Part shown: piece after piece, positions 25,356 through 33,977 of the stretch | How positions within the stretch are numbered: the stretch's first letter is position 1 | How the letters are laid out: each line of letters opens with the position of its first letter | NCBI GenBank assembly: GCA_963728965.1 | Contig: CAVSMH010000011.1 | Span: 180,381 to 244,380 of the forward strand | Reading direction: 5' to 3' | Origin: DASQZT01 sp963728965 | GTDB taxonomy: Bacteria > Acidobacteriota > Terriglobia > Bryobacterales > Bryobacteraceae | Length of the DNA: 64,000 nt | The notes under the pieces: generated by a model | Database searches by the model: none | What the model was told of the DNA's origin: nothing | What the model saw: only the letters and a program-made list of their open reading frames with translations | Program-made: the position numbers and the translations under genes

Positions 25356-27879
25356 CGTCCTCCTGCTGCTCGCCCTCCCCCTCCTCGCCGCGCCGACGGC
25401 GACTCTTTCCGACCTCCGCCAATCCTTCCAGAAGCCTCCCGACGACGCGCGCATGATGGTGCGCTGGTGGTGGTTCGGCCCGGCCGCCACCAAACCCGAG
25501 CTCGAAAAAGAAATGCGCGCCATGAAAGAGGGCGGCATCGGCGGCTTCGAAGTGCAGCCCGTCTACCCGCTCGAACTCGAAGGCAACTACCCCTACCTTT
25601 CGCCCCGATTCCTGGACAACCTCACCTTCGTCGGTGCGAAAGCCCGCGAGCTCGGCCTGCGCATGGACCTCACGCTCGGCAGCGGCTGGCCCTTCGGCGG
25701 CCCGCAGACGCCCATCACGCTCGCCTCCGGCCGTCTGCGCGTCGAGCGGATGTCTGCCTCTGCCGCCGTCCAGACGGTGCCGCTCCGCGAAGGCGAAACG
25801 TTCATCGCGCGGATCCCCTCGGTCTCCCAACCCGGCACGGTCCTCTTCTTCATCTCCAGCCGCACCCGCCAGACCGTCAAACGCCCCGCCGTCGGCGCGG
25901 AAGGGTGGGTGCTCAATCACTACGATCTCGCCGCCATCCGGAACCACCTCGAGAAAGTCGGCGAGCCGCTGCTGAAAGCCCTCTCCAAGACTCCGCCCTA
26001 CGCCGTGTTCAGCGACAGCCTCGAAGTCTACAATTCCGACTGGACCCCCGGCTTTCTGGCCGAATTTCAGAAGCGCCGCGGTTACGATCTGACCCCCTAT
26101 CTTCCCGCGCTCGTCGAGGACATCGGCGAAAAAACCGCGGCCATCCGCCACGACTGGGGCCAGACCCTCAGCGAACTCTGCGACGAGAACTACCTCATCC
26201 CGCTCACCCGCTGGGCCAAAGAGCACGGCACCCGCTTCCGCTCGCAGACCTATGGCATTCCGCCCGTAACGCTCTCCAGCAGCCGCCTGGTGGACCTGCC
26301 CGAAGGCGAAGGCACGCAGTGGCGGCGTTTCTCCGCCACCCGCTGGGCCACCTCGGCCAGCCACCTCTACGGCAGGCCCGTCACCTCGTCGGAAACCTGG
26401 ACCTGGCTGCACTCCCCCGTGTTCCGCGCCACGCCGCTCGACATGAAGGCCGAAGCCGACCTGCACTTTCTGCAAGGCGTCAACCAGTTGATCGGCCACG
26501 GCTGGCCCTACTCGCCGCCCGAAGCCAGCGAGCCCGGCTGGCGCTTCTACGCCGCCGCCGTATTCAACAACCACAACCCGTGGTGGCTGGTCATGCCCGA
26601 TGTCGCCCTGTACATGCAGCGCGTCAGCTTTCTGCTGCGCCAGGGCAAGCCCGCCAACGATATCGCGCTGTACCTGCCGACCCATGATGCCTACGCCCAT
26701 TTTTCGCTCGGCCGCGATTCCGTCAACCAGGCCATGGACGGTCTCATCGGTCCTACCGTCATTCCGCAGATCCTCGACGCGGGCTACAACTTCGACTTCA
26801 TCGACGATGGCGCCATCGCCGAGGCCGGTATTCCATACCCCGTTCTGGTTCTTCCGGACGTCGATCGAATCCCCGTCGCCACGCTCGAAAAGATCCAGGA
26901 CTACGTCCGCAAGGGCGGCAAGGTCATCGCCACCCCGCGCCTCCCCTGGCACGCGCCCGGGCTGCAGAATGGCGAAGCCGATACCGCCAGAATTCGCGAG
27001 CTCGTCCGCCCCCTGCTTCTGCTTCCCGATGAATCCAAGCTGGGCGTGACGCTGCACGCCGCGCTCGCCCCCGATGTCGCCTCCGCGCCCGAAATCGCCT
27101 TCATCCACCGCAAACTCGATTTCGCCGACGTCTACTTCCTGGCCAATACCGTCAACCATCCCGTGAAGACCCCGGCCAGGTTCCGCATGCCGGGCGTCAC
27201 CGCCGAATCCTGGAATCCGCTGACCGGCGAAGCCACGCCCGCCGGCGGCCCGCGGATCGAACTCGACCTGGCCCCCTACGAATCGCGCGTATTCGTCTTC
27301 GGCAAAGGCGTCGCCGCCCCGCGGCCGCCCGGCCCCCCGGCCGCTCCGGCGGTTACCGACCTCAGCACCAACTGGACCGTCACCTTCCCCGGCTCCAAGC
27401 CCCAGCCTCTCCCCGCGCTCCACTCCTGGGCTGACGACGAATCCCGCCACTACTACTCCGGCCAGGCCACGTATGAAAAGACCGTCACCGTGCCGGCCCC
27501 GCAGGGCCGCCAGGTTTACCTGAACCTCGGTGACGGCACGCCGGTCGCCGCCGAAGAACGCCGTGCCGGCGCCGGCATGCGCGCCATGTTCGAAAACGCG
27601 GTGCGGGAAGTCGCCGTCGTCTATGTGAACGGCAAACGCGCCGGTTCCATCTGGTGCCCGCCTTATGAGGTCAACATCACCAACCTCTTGCGCACCGGCG
27701 AGAACGCTATCCGCGTGGTCGTGGCCAACACCGCCCTGAATCTGCTCGCCAAGGGGCCGCTGCCCGACTACAGCGCCCTGAATGCCAAATACGGCGAACG
27801 CTTCCAGGCCCAGGATATGCGCTCGGTCCGGTCCGAGCCCTCGGGCCTGCTGGGCCCCGTCCGCCTGATCGCCCGCTGA
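25339..27879 (+). CDS. Secreted GH106-like glycoside hydrolase (alpha-L-rhamnosidase type)
   Basis: An 846-residue exported protein: a signal peptide (MKNFGNVLLLLALPLLAA) then a TIM-barrel region opening with DARMMVRWWWFGPAATKPELE and GGIGGFEVQPVYPLE, the characteristic start of GH106-type proteins. A C-terminal beta-sandwich (about residues 700-846) has SIWCPPYEVNIT and NAIRVVVANTALN. GH106 enzymes release L-rhamnose; the assignment rests on remembered family patterns. It overlaps the dehydrogenase gene by 17 bases. Rhamnose mutarotase and a rhamnose-type importer 3-8 kb downstream fit this role. Confidence 0.82.
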   Translation: MKNFGNVLLLLALPLLAAPTATLSDLRQSFQKPPDDARMMVRWWWFGPAATKPELEKEMRAMKEGGIGGFEVQPVYPLELEGNYPYLSPRFLDNLTFVGAKARELGLRMDLTLGSGWPFGGPQTPITLASGRLRVERMSASAAVQTVPLREGETFIARIPSVSQPGTVLFFISSRTRQTVKRPAVGAEGWVLNHYDLAAIRNHLEKVGEPLLKALSKTPPYAVFSDSLEVYNSDWTPGFLAEFQKRRGYDLTPYLPALVEDIGEKTAAIRHDWGQTLSELCDENYLIPLTRWAKEHGTRFRSQTYGIPPVTLSSSRLVDLPEGEGTQWRRFSATRWATSASHLYGRPVTSSETWTWLHSPVFRATPLDMKAEADLHFLQGVNQLIGHGWPYSPPEASEPGWRFYAAAVFNNHNPWWLVMPDVALYMQRVSFLLRQGKPANDIALYLPTHDAYAHFSLGRDSVNQAMDGLIGPTVIPQILDAGYNFDFIDDGAIAEAGIPYPVLVLPDVDRIPVATLEKIQDYVRKGGKVIATPRLPWHAPGLQNGEADTARIRELVRPLLLLPDESKLGVTLHAALAPDVASAPEIAFIHRKLDFADVYFLANTVNHPVKTPARFRMPGVTAESWNPLTGEATPAGGPRIELDLAPYESRVFVFGKGVAAPRPPGPPAAPAVTDLSTNWTVTFPGSKPQPLPALHSWADDESRHYYSGQATYEKTVTVPAPQGRQVYLNLGDGTPVAAEERRAGAGMRAMFENAVREVAVVYVNGKRAGSIWCPPYEVNITNLLRTGENAIRVVVANTALNLLAKGPLPDYSALNAKYGERFQAQDMRSVRSEPSGLLGPVRLIAR

Positions 27880-27949
27880 GTGGATCCGCGACCATCCGCC
27901 GGGCCGCTAACGAAAGTCATAATTGAATGTACGACAGACGTCACCGAGC

Positions 27950-28486
27950 ATGGAGTTGGTGGATACTCCGTCTACCTCCCGGCCCGAAAACCGTACCGCA
28001 TCGTCGGAGCTGGCTGCCGAAGTGGCCGGCCTGTACCAGTTGCACGCCGCGGGGCTGCTGCGTTACGCCGCCATGCTGTTGTGCAACCACGACACCGCGC
28101 GCGACGCCGTACAGGAGGTATTTCTCCGCTATTTTGTGGAGCGGCGCTACGGCCGCCATATCGAGAATCCGCGCGCGTGGCTCTACCAGGTGCTCCGCAA
28201 TTACGGCCTGGACCATCTCAGCGCTGTCGCGGCCAAGAACCACGTGGCGTCAGGCGCGGTCGAGCACCTGCCGGCCCGCGGCCATGACCCGGAGCAGATC
28301 CTCCGCCAATCGGAGATCACCCGCGACCTCGCCTCGGCGCTCACCGCCCGCGAATCGGATTGCCTTCGCCTGCGTGTGCAGGGTCTGAGCTACGCCGAGA
28401 TCGGCAAAGCGCTCGGCGTCCGTTCCGGCACCGTAGGCGCGCTGTTGACCCGCGTCCACCGCAAAATCCTCGACGCCGTCAGCTAG
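27950..28486 (+). CDS. ECF-type RNA polymerase sigma factor
   Basis: A 178-residue sigma-70-family protein. Region 2 reads LLRYAAMLLCNHDTARDAVQEVFLRYF with NPRAWLYQVLRN; region 4 reads LTARESDCLRLRVQGLSYAEIGKALGVRSGTVGALLTRVHRKI. Start taken at ATG 27950; a TTG at 27923 would add nine residues. No anti-sigma factor follows. It precedes three Tad/pilus genes on the same strand, separated by a strong hairpin, so it may control them, though this is not shown. Confidence 0.88.
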   Translation: MELVDTPSTSRPENRTASSELAAEVAGLYQLHAAGLLRYAAMLLCNHDTARDAVQEVFLRYFVERRYGRHIENPRAWLYQVLRNYGLDHLSAVAAKNHVASGAVEHLPARGHDPEQILRQSEITRDLASALTARESDCLRLRVQGLSYAEIGKALGVRSGTVGALLTRVHRKILDAVS

Positions 28487-28496
28487 CCCTTTCCGG

Positions 28497-28526
28497 CGCG
28501 GACGCGCGCGTCGCCGCGCGTCCGCG
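28497..28526 (+). terminator. Strong GC hairpin after the sigma factor gene
   Basis: A perfect 12-bp stem with a 6-base loop (CGTCGC), starting 10 bases after the stop codon. No U tract follows, so it may terminate factor-dependently or protect the message end. Confidence 0.55.
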
Positions 28527-28661
28527 GTACCCCTGTTGTCTTCCGTTATCCCTCCCCTGCTAACCGTACCCTGGCCGGTACTCCTCTTTGGTTAAGGGTC
28601 TTGATTTTCCGTAAAGAACATGGCGGCTCCAACCGTCTACGGGGCGACAGGAACACCGGAT

Positions 28662-29150
28662 ATGAAGCGAAATGAACGTGGCTCCCAGACACTCGAGATG
28701 GCGCTTTGCCTGCTGCCGTTCGTGGGTCTCAATTTCCTGATTCTGAGCATAGGCTGGGCCGTCTTCACCAAGGCCACCCTGCAACACGCGGTCGCCGAGG
28801 GCGTCCGCTACGCCGTCACCAGCCGCACCATGCCGGGCTTGGGACATGACGCCTCCATCAAAACCACCGTGCAGCAGAACGCCATGGGTTTCCTGAGCGG
28901 AGACAAAGCCGACAAGATCACCATCCAGTATTACCTCGTCGATCCCACGACAGGCGAGCTGACGGCCACCAATTCCAACCTCGGCGGCAACATTGTGGAG
29001 ATCTCCGTGGTGGACTACAGTGCCGGGCCGCTAACGCCCATCCTGCAATGGGTCGGACCATCCGGTTCCCCCCGCAGCCCCTCCACGTTCTCGGTTCGCG
29101 CGTCCGACCGGATGGAAGGTTCTCCCGGCGGGATTCCGCCCACTCGATAA
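28662..29150 (+). CDS. TadE-like pilus/surface protein
   Basis: A 162-residue protein starting MKRNERGSQTLEMALCLLPFV: a short basic leader, then a Glu-containing hydrophobic N-terminal helix as in TadE/TadG minor pseudopilins of Flp pili. The rest is a soluble extracytoplasmic domain. AGGAAC lies 7 bases before the chosen ATG. First of three adjacent Tad-type genes; no TadA ATPase or prepilin peptidase is in the window. Confidence 0.8.
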   Translation: MKRNERGSQTLEMALCLLPFVGLNFLILSIGWAVFTKATLQHAVAEGVRYAVTSRTMPGLGHDASIKTTVQQNAMGFLSGDKADKITIQYYLVDPTTGELTATNSNLGGNIVEISVVDYSAGPLTPILQWVGPSGSPRSPSTFSVRASDRMEGSPGGIPPTR

Positions 29151-29172
29151 GCCAGATCAAGGAGAGACCGTT

Positions 29173-29790
29173 ATGAGGAAGAAATCCGAACGCGGCAGCA
29201 CCATGGTCGAGACCGCGCTAAGCCTGCTGGTTCTCATGCCGCTGTTGATGGGGACTTCGGTGGTCGGCGTTAACCTGGTGCGCGCCATCCAGGTGAACCA
29301 GTTCTGTCGCGACGTCGCCCACCTCTACGCCTACGGCATCGACTTCGCCCAGACCGGCAACCAGAACCTGCTGGTTCACCTCGCCCAGGGCCTCAACGTG
29401 CAGACGTCGGGCGGCGAGGGCGCCGTGGTCTTCTCCACGGTGACGTACGTGGCCGACACCGACTGCCTCGCCGCCGGCTTGCAGGCCAATACCACCAGTT
29501 GCCCCAACTTGAACCAGGCGGTCTTTACGAGGCGTCTGGTGGTCGGCAACCCCAACAAACTGTCCAGTCACTTCGGCACGCCGCCTTCCAACATCATCGG
29601 CAATGACGGCTATATCAGCGCCTCCAACTACCTGCGCATCAAGGCCGACCGCGCTGGCGGTTTCGGGAACCTGATGGCGATCGACTCCGGACAGTTCGCC
29701 TACCTCACCGAGGCTTACGTTGCCGCACCCGATCTCGACTGGAAGGGCTTCATGAGCGGCACCGGTACTTACGCGTTCAACATTTTCTAG
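29173..29790 (+). CDS. TadE-like pilus/surface protein
   Basis: A 205-residue protein with leader MRKKSERGSTMVETALSLLVLMPLL, again with Glu in the first part of the hydrophobic helix, then a mainly polar domain with a CxnC pair (TDCLAAGLQANTTSCPN). AAGGAGAG precedes the ATG at a good distance. It lies between the other TadE-like gene and the vWA/TadG gene, all co-oriented with gaps of about 20 bases. Confidence 0.8.
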   Translation: MRKKSERGSTMVETALSLLVLMPLLMGTSVVGVNLVRAIQVNQFCRDVAHLYAYGIDFAQTGNQNLLVHLAQGLNVQTSGGEGAVVFSTVTYVADTDCLAAGLQANTTSCPNLNQAVFTRRLVVGNPNKLSSHFGTPPSNIIGNDGYISASNYLRIKADRAGGFGNLMAIDSGQFAYLTEAYVAAPDLDWKGFMSGTGTYAFNIF

Positions 29791-29809
29791 ATCTGCCAAG
29801 GAGAATACG

Positions 29810-31246
29810 ATGCACCACAATCGCCACACGCGGAAACGGGGCTCGGCCATGGTTCTGCTCACCACCATGGTCGGCACCGTGCTCATCCCCATCGTCGGGC
29901 TCGCGATCGACGGCACCATTCTCTGGATGATCAAGGTGAAGTTCGTCGCCGCGGCCGATGCCGGCGCGCTAGCCGGAGCGCGATCGTTGAGCGTGGGCAT
30001 GGATCTGGCCAGCCAGAAGGCCGCCGCCGAAACCACCGCCGTCAACTACTTCAATGCCAACTTCCCCGCCGGCTACTGGCACACCACCAATTTGAATGTC
30101 ACCGCGGTGGCTGCCGAAACCGGCCTCCGCACCCGCACCGTGACTGTCGAGGGCAACGTGACCAGCCCACTGTACTTCATGCAGGTGCTGGGGCGCCAGA
30201 CCCAGGTGATCGCCGCCAGCGCGCAGGCCTCGCGCCGCGACGTCAACGTGGAGCTGGTGCTCGACCGCTCGAGTTCCATGGGCGGCGCCATGACCCCCAT
30301 GCTGGCGGCGGCCCGAAAATTCGTCAGCCAGTTCGCCGAGGGGCGCGACAACGTCGGGCTGATCGTCTTCGGCGGCGCCGCGGTGCTGGCCTTCCCCAAC
30401 CCCTCTCCCAACGGCCCGCAGTCGAATTTCAAGTCCGCCAGCCCCAGCGTGGACACGCTCATCAGCCGGACCGTGGGCGGCGGCAACACCGGCATGGCGC
30501 ATGCCCTCAACATGGCCTACAACGAACTGGTGAAACGCAATCAGCCCGGCGCCCTCAACCTGATCGTCCTGTTCACCGACGGCTTGCCGAACGGTGTCGT
30601 GGCCAACTACAACGATGCCACCAGGGACGCCGGCGGCCACCTCGTCAACAACTACATCCGCCCCGGCCAGTGCACCCACCGCGGCGACTCGAACTACCCC
30701 ATGATCGGCTTCATCTCCCAGGTCAACGGGTTCTCCGGCGTTTCCAACGGCAGCGACACCACCGGCGTCAAGAAGCTGTACAGCAGCACCGTGAGCAGCC
30801 TCGATGAGAACGGGCTCACCTCTCCGACGAGCGATGGATGCGCCTACGCCAACAATAATACCGGGAAGATTCGCCTCGACCTGACGCAGTTGCCGCCGCG
30901 CGACCTCTTCGGAAACCGCCTGGACGGCCCGTACCGGCCGGTCGACCTGGCTCAGGCCATTCTCATTCCGTCCGAGTTCGGCAAAGCGGCCATGAACGCC
31001 GCCGACAACCAGGTGCAGGCGATGCGCGCCAACACCAACCTCCTGCCTGTGATCTATGCCATCGGCTACGAAGGCGGCGGCGAGCGGCCGGACGAAACCT
31101 GGATGCGCCGCATCTCCAACGACCCGTTGAGCGCCTATTACGACAGCACCTATCCCGCCGGCCTGTACATCAAAGCCCCCACCACCGACCAGCTCATGGC
31201 CGCGTTTAACCGCGTGGCTTCGGAAATCATGCGCCTGGCGATCTGA
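29810..31246 (+). CDS. TadG-like protein with von Willebrand factor A domain
   Basis: A 478-residue surface protein. The N-terminus (KRGSAMVLLTTMVGTVLIPIVGLAID) is a TadG-type hydrophobic anchor, followed by DAGALAGARSL, the usual Flp-pilus pattern. A vWA domain starts near residue 145 with the metal-ion adhesion site DRSSSMGG and a later FTDGLPNG. AAGGAGAA precedes the ATG. Such proteins are thought to act in Tad-pilus assembly or adhesion. It ends 3 bases from the stop of rhaM on the other strand. Confidence 0.85.
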   Translation: MHHNRHTRKRGSAMVLLTTMVGTVLIPIVGLAIDGTILWMIKVKFVAAADAGALAGARSLSVGMDLASQKAAAETTAVNYFNANFPAGYWHTTNLNVTAVAAETGLRTRTVTVEGNVTSPLYFMQVLGRQTQVIAASAQASRRDVNVELVLDRSSSMGGAMTPMLAAARKFVSQFAEGRDNVGLIVFGGAAVLAFPNPSPNGPQSNFKSASPSVDTLISRTVGGGNTGMAHALNMAYNELVKRNQPGALNLIVLFTDGLPNGVVANYNDATRDAGGHLVNNYIRPGQCTHRGDSNYPMIGFISQVNGFSGVSNGSDTTGVKKLYSSTVSSLDENGLTSPTSDGCAYANNNTGKIRLDLTQLPPRDLFGNRLDGPYRPVDLAQAILIPSEFGKAAMNAADNQVQAMRANTNLLPVIYAIGYEGGGERPDETWMRRISNDPLSAYYDSTYPAGLYIKAPTTDQLMAAFNRVASEIMRLAI

Positions 31247-31249
31247 CGT

Positions 31250-31567
31250 TCACTCCAGGTAGAGCACTTCCTCCATCATCGCGAACCGTTCCCCGGCTTT
31301 CAGGCCGGGGACCGGTTCGAACAGGCGGCCCATCTCCTGCTGCCAGCGCTGATTCACCGGGTCGCGATCCAGCTCGTCCCAGGCCCGGTCGAAATCGTCC
31401 ACCCGCATACACAGGAACAGATCCTGGTCGCGGCGGAAGATGGAATAATCCGAGACTCCCACCTCTTTCAGCCTGGCGAGCAGTTCCGGCCATACCCGCC
31501 GGTGCTCGCGGTCGTACTCCTCGATGGCGTCTTTCTTCAACCGGAGACGGAATGCGCAGCGCGGCAT
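31250..31567 (-). CDS. rhaM: L-rhamnose mutarotase
   Basis: Interconverts alpha- and beta-L-rhamnopyranose so that imported sugar enters catabolism faster. The 105 residues match the RhaM family over their whole length: the proposed catalytic His22 sits in EHRRVWPELL, and SIFRRDQDLFLCMRVDDF and RWQQEMGRLF are conserved. It is divergent from the ABC transporter with only 38 bases between the start codons, so both may be driven from a shared control region. Confidence 0.93.
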   Translation of the reverse strand: MPRCAFRLRLKKDAIEEYDREHRRVWPELLARLKEVGVSDYSIFRRDQDLFLCMRVDDFDRAWDELDRDPVNQRWQQEMGRLFEPVPGLKAGERFAMMEEVLYLE

Positions 31568-31605
31568 GCAACCAAGATAAACTCGGCGTTAGCTGAAGAC
31601 AAGCC

Positions 31606-33072
31606 ATGACGCCCGTGCTCGAAGCCATCGCGATCTCCAAAGCCTTCGCCGGCGTCCATGCCCTGAAATCCGTATCGTTCGCGTTGCACGCGGGCGAGGT
31701 CCACGCGCTGGTGGGGGAAAACGGCGCTGGCAAATCCACCCTCATCAAAATCATGACCGGCGCGCTGGTTCTCGATTCGGGCACGCTGCGCGTCTTGGGC
31801 AGCCCCGTCGCGCATCACAGCCCGGCGCACGCGCGGGCCCTGGGCATCGCCGCCGTCTACCAGCAGCCCAGCCTGTTCCCGCACCTCACCGTGGCCGAGA
31901 ATATCGCCCTCGCGCTCGAGCCCCCCGGATTCGCGCGCCTGGTGAATTGGCAGCGCCGGACCGCCCGGGCGCGCGACCTGCTGGCCCGCGCGGGCTCCGC
32001 TATTCCACCCGGCCGCCTGGTGCGCACGCTCAGCATGCCGGAGCAGCAGATCGTCGAGATCGCCAAGGCCATCGGCGCCGAGGCCAAGGTGCTGATCCTC
32101 GACGAGCCCACCGCGTCGCTCACCACCCGCGAGGTGGAGAGCCTCTTCCGCGTCATCGAGTCGCTGCGCGCCGCCGGCGTCGGTATCGTCTACATCTCGC
32201 ACCGGCTGGAGGAGATCGCCGCCATCGCCGACCGCGTGACCGTGCTGCGCGATGGGGAAGGAGTAGCCACGCGCGCCGCCGGCGAGGTGGATCGCGCCGC
32301 GCTGATCCGCCTCATGGTGGGACGCGAAATCGCCGCGGTATTTCCCAAACGCGAGGTCCCCATCGGCGAGGTGGTTCTCGAAACCCGGGGCCTGCGCGGC
32401 GTTTCGCTCACCGTGCGGCGCGGCGAAATCCTGGGCCTCGCCGGTCTGGTCGGCTCCGGGCGCACCGAATTCGCCGAGACCCTTTTCGGCCTCACCCCCG
32501 CGCGCGATGGCGAAATCCTGCTCGGCGGCAGGCCCGTCGCCATTCGCACCCCCACCGATGCCATCCGCCTCGGCATCGGCTACCTTCCGGAAGACCGGCG
32601 CCAGAACGGCGTAGTGCTCGAGATGCCGGTGGCGGCCAACATCAGCCTCGCCAATCTTGCCGCCGTTTCCCGCCATGGCCTGATCGATATGGCGCGCGAA
32701 CGGGACCTGGCCCGCGGCTACGTCGAGCGGCTGCACATCAAAACGCCCTCGGTGGACGCCGAAACCGGTTCGCTTTCCGGCGGCAATCAGCAGAAGACCG
32801 CGCTGGCCCGCTGGCTGGCCATCCAGCCCGCGGTGCTCCTGCTCGACGAGCCCACCCAGGGCGTGGACGTCGGCTCCAAGAGCGAGATACACGCCCTGAT
32901 GGTAGATTTGGCGGAACGCGGCGCGGCGATTATCATGATCTCTTCGGAGCTGCCGGAGATCCTGGGAATGAGCGACCGCATCGCCGTCATGCACGCTGGC
33001 ACCGTCGCGGGCGTCCTCTCGCGCGCCGAGGCCACCCAGCCGCGCATCCTCTCCCTGGCGCTCGGCTCATGA
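31606..33072 (+). CDS. Sugar ABC importer, double ATPase subunit (rhamnose type)
   Basis: A 488-residue carbohydrate-uptake (CUT2/RbsA-type) ATPase with two nucleotide-binding halves. Half 1 has GENGAGKSTLIK, LSMPEQQIVEIAKA and LILDEPTAS. Half 2 has LVGSGRTEFAE in place of a full Walker A (the normal CUT2 degeneration), LSGGNQQKTALARWLA and LLLDEPTQGVDVGSK. Its neighbours, rhaM and two CUT2 permeases, point to L-rhamnose. Its stop overlaps the start of the first permease (ATGA). Confidence 0.93.
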   Translation: MTPVLEAIAISKAFAGVHALKSVSFALHAGEVHALVGENGAGKSTLIKIMTGALVLDSGTLRVLGSPVAHHSPAHARALGIAAVYQQPSLFPHLTVAENIALALEPPGFARLVNWQRRTARARDLLARAGSAIPPGRLVRTLSMPEQQIVEIAKAIGAEAKVLILDEPTASLTTREVESLFRVIESLRAAGVGIVYISHRLEEIAAIADRVTVLRDGEGVATRAAGEVDRAALIRLMVGREIAAVFPKREVPIGEVVLETRGLRGVSLTVRRGEILGLAGLVGSGRTEFAETLFGLTPARDGEILLGGRPVAIRTPTDAIRLGIGYLPEDRRQNGVVLEMPVAANISLANLAAVSRHGLIDMARERDLARGYVERLHIKTPSVDAETGSLSGGNQQKTALARWLAIQPAVLLLDEPTQGVDVGSKSEIHALMVDLAERGAAIIMISSELPEILGMSDRIAVMHAGTVAGVLSRAEATQPRILSLALGS

Positions 33073-33974
33073 AGCGCCGGGAGCTTTCGCTCGCGCTCGC
33101 CATCCTGGCGCTGGGCCTGGTGCTGGGAGTCGCGGCGCCGGGCTTCTTCTCCTGGGGCAACCAGCGCGATCTCATGATCGCCAACCTGCCCGTGCTCATC
33201 GCCGCCCTGGGCATGACGGCGATCATCCTCACCGGCCAGATTGATATTTCGGTCGGCTCGCAATTCGCCATCTGTAGCGTGGCGGCGGGCCTCTTCGCCA
33301 AAGCCGGACTGCCCATGCCCGTCGCCGCCCTGGCCGCCTGCGCGGTGGGCGCGCTCATGGGCGCGGCCAACGGCGCGCTGGTGGCCTATGTGCGCATTCC
33401 CTCGATCGTCGTCACGCTGGCCACCATGGTGGCGCTGCGCGACGGCTTGCGCTGGGTGACGCAGGGCGCCTGGGTGCAGGATCTCCCGGCCTCGTTTCAA
33501 TGGTTCGGCCGCTCTCAGCGCGCCAGCGAAGCCATCACCGCGGCGTGCGCCCTGGCGCTGCTCCTCGCCGCGGGGTGGGGGCTGCGAAACCTGGCCGCCG
33601 GTCGCGCCGTCTACGCCACCGGCTCCAACCCCGAAGCCGCTCGCCTCGCCGGTATCGATCCGGCGCGCGTGGTCTTCGCCGTCTTCCTGCTCACCGGTGC
33701 GCTCACCGGCTGCGCCGCGGTTTTCAACGCGGTCCGTTTCAACCAGGTCCCCATCAATGCCGGCATCGGCCTGGAGATGCAGGTCATCGCGGCGGTCATC
33801 GTGGGCGGCGCCGCCGTCACCGGCGGGCGCGGCTCGGTGGTCGGCACGTTCCTGGGCGTGATCCTGCTCGGCTCCATCGGCCCCGCGCTCACCTACCTGG
33901 GAGTGAGCGCCTACTGGGAACGCGCCATTCAGGGCGCCATCATCCTGGTGGCCGTCATGGGCGCGAGGGACTGA
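33069..33974 (+). CDS. Sugar ABC importer permease 1
   Basis: A 301-residue CUT2-type inner-membrane permease with about 8-10 hydrophobic segments. AIILTGQIDISVGSQFAI, AYVRIPSIVVTLATM and VIVGGAAVTGGRGSVVGTFLG are typical RhaP/RbsC motifs, and GSNPEAARLAGI is the cytoplasmic coupling loop. Start ATG 33069 was chosen over the much longer frame, which is antisense-like within the ATPase gene. It ends 3 bases before the second permease. Confidence 0.93.
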   Translation: MKRRELSLALAILALGLVLGVAAPGFFSWGNQRDLMIANLPVLIAALGMTAIILTGQIDISVGSQFAICSVAAGLFAKAGLPMPVAALAACAVGALMGAANGALVAYVRIPSIVVTLATMVALRDGLRWVTQGAWVQDLPASFQWFGRSQRASEAITAACALALLLAAGWGLRNLAAGRAVYATGSNPEAARLAGIDPARVVFAVFLLTGALTGCAAVFNAVRFNQVPINAGIGLEMQVIAAVIVGGAAVTGGRGSVVGTFLGVILLGSIGPALTYLGVSAYWERAIQGAIILVAVMGARD

Positions 33975-33977
33975 GCC

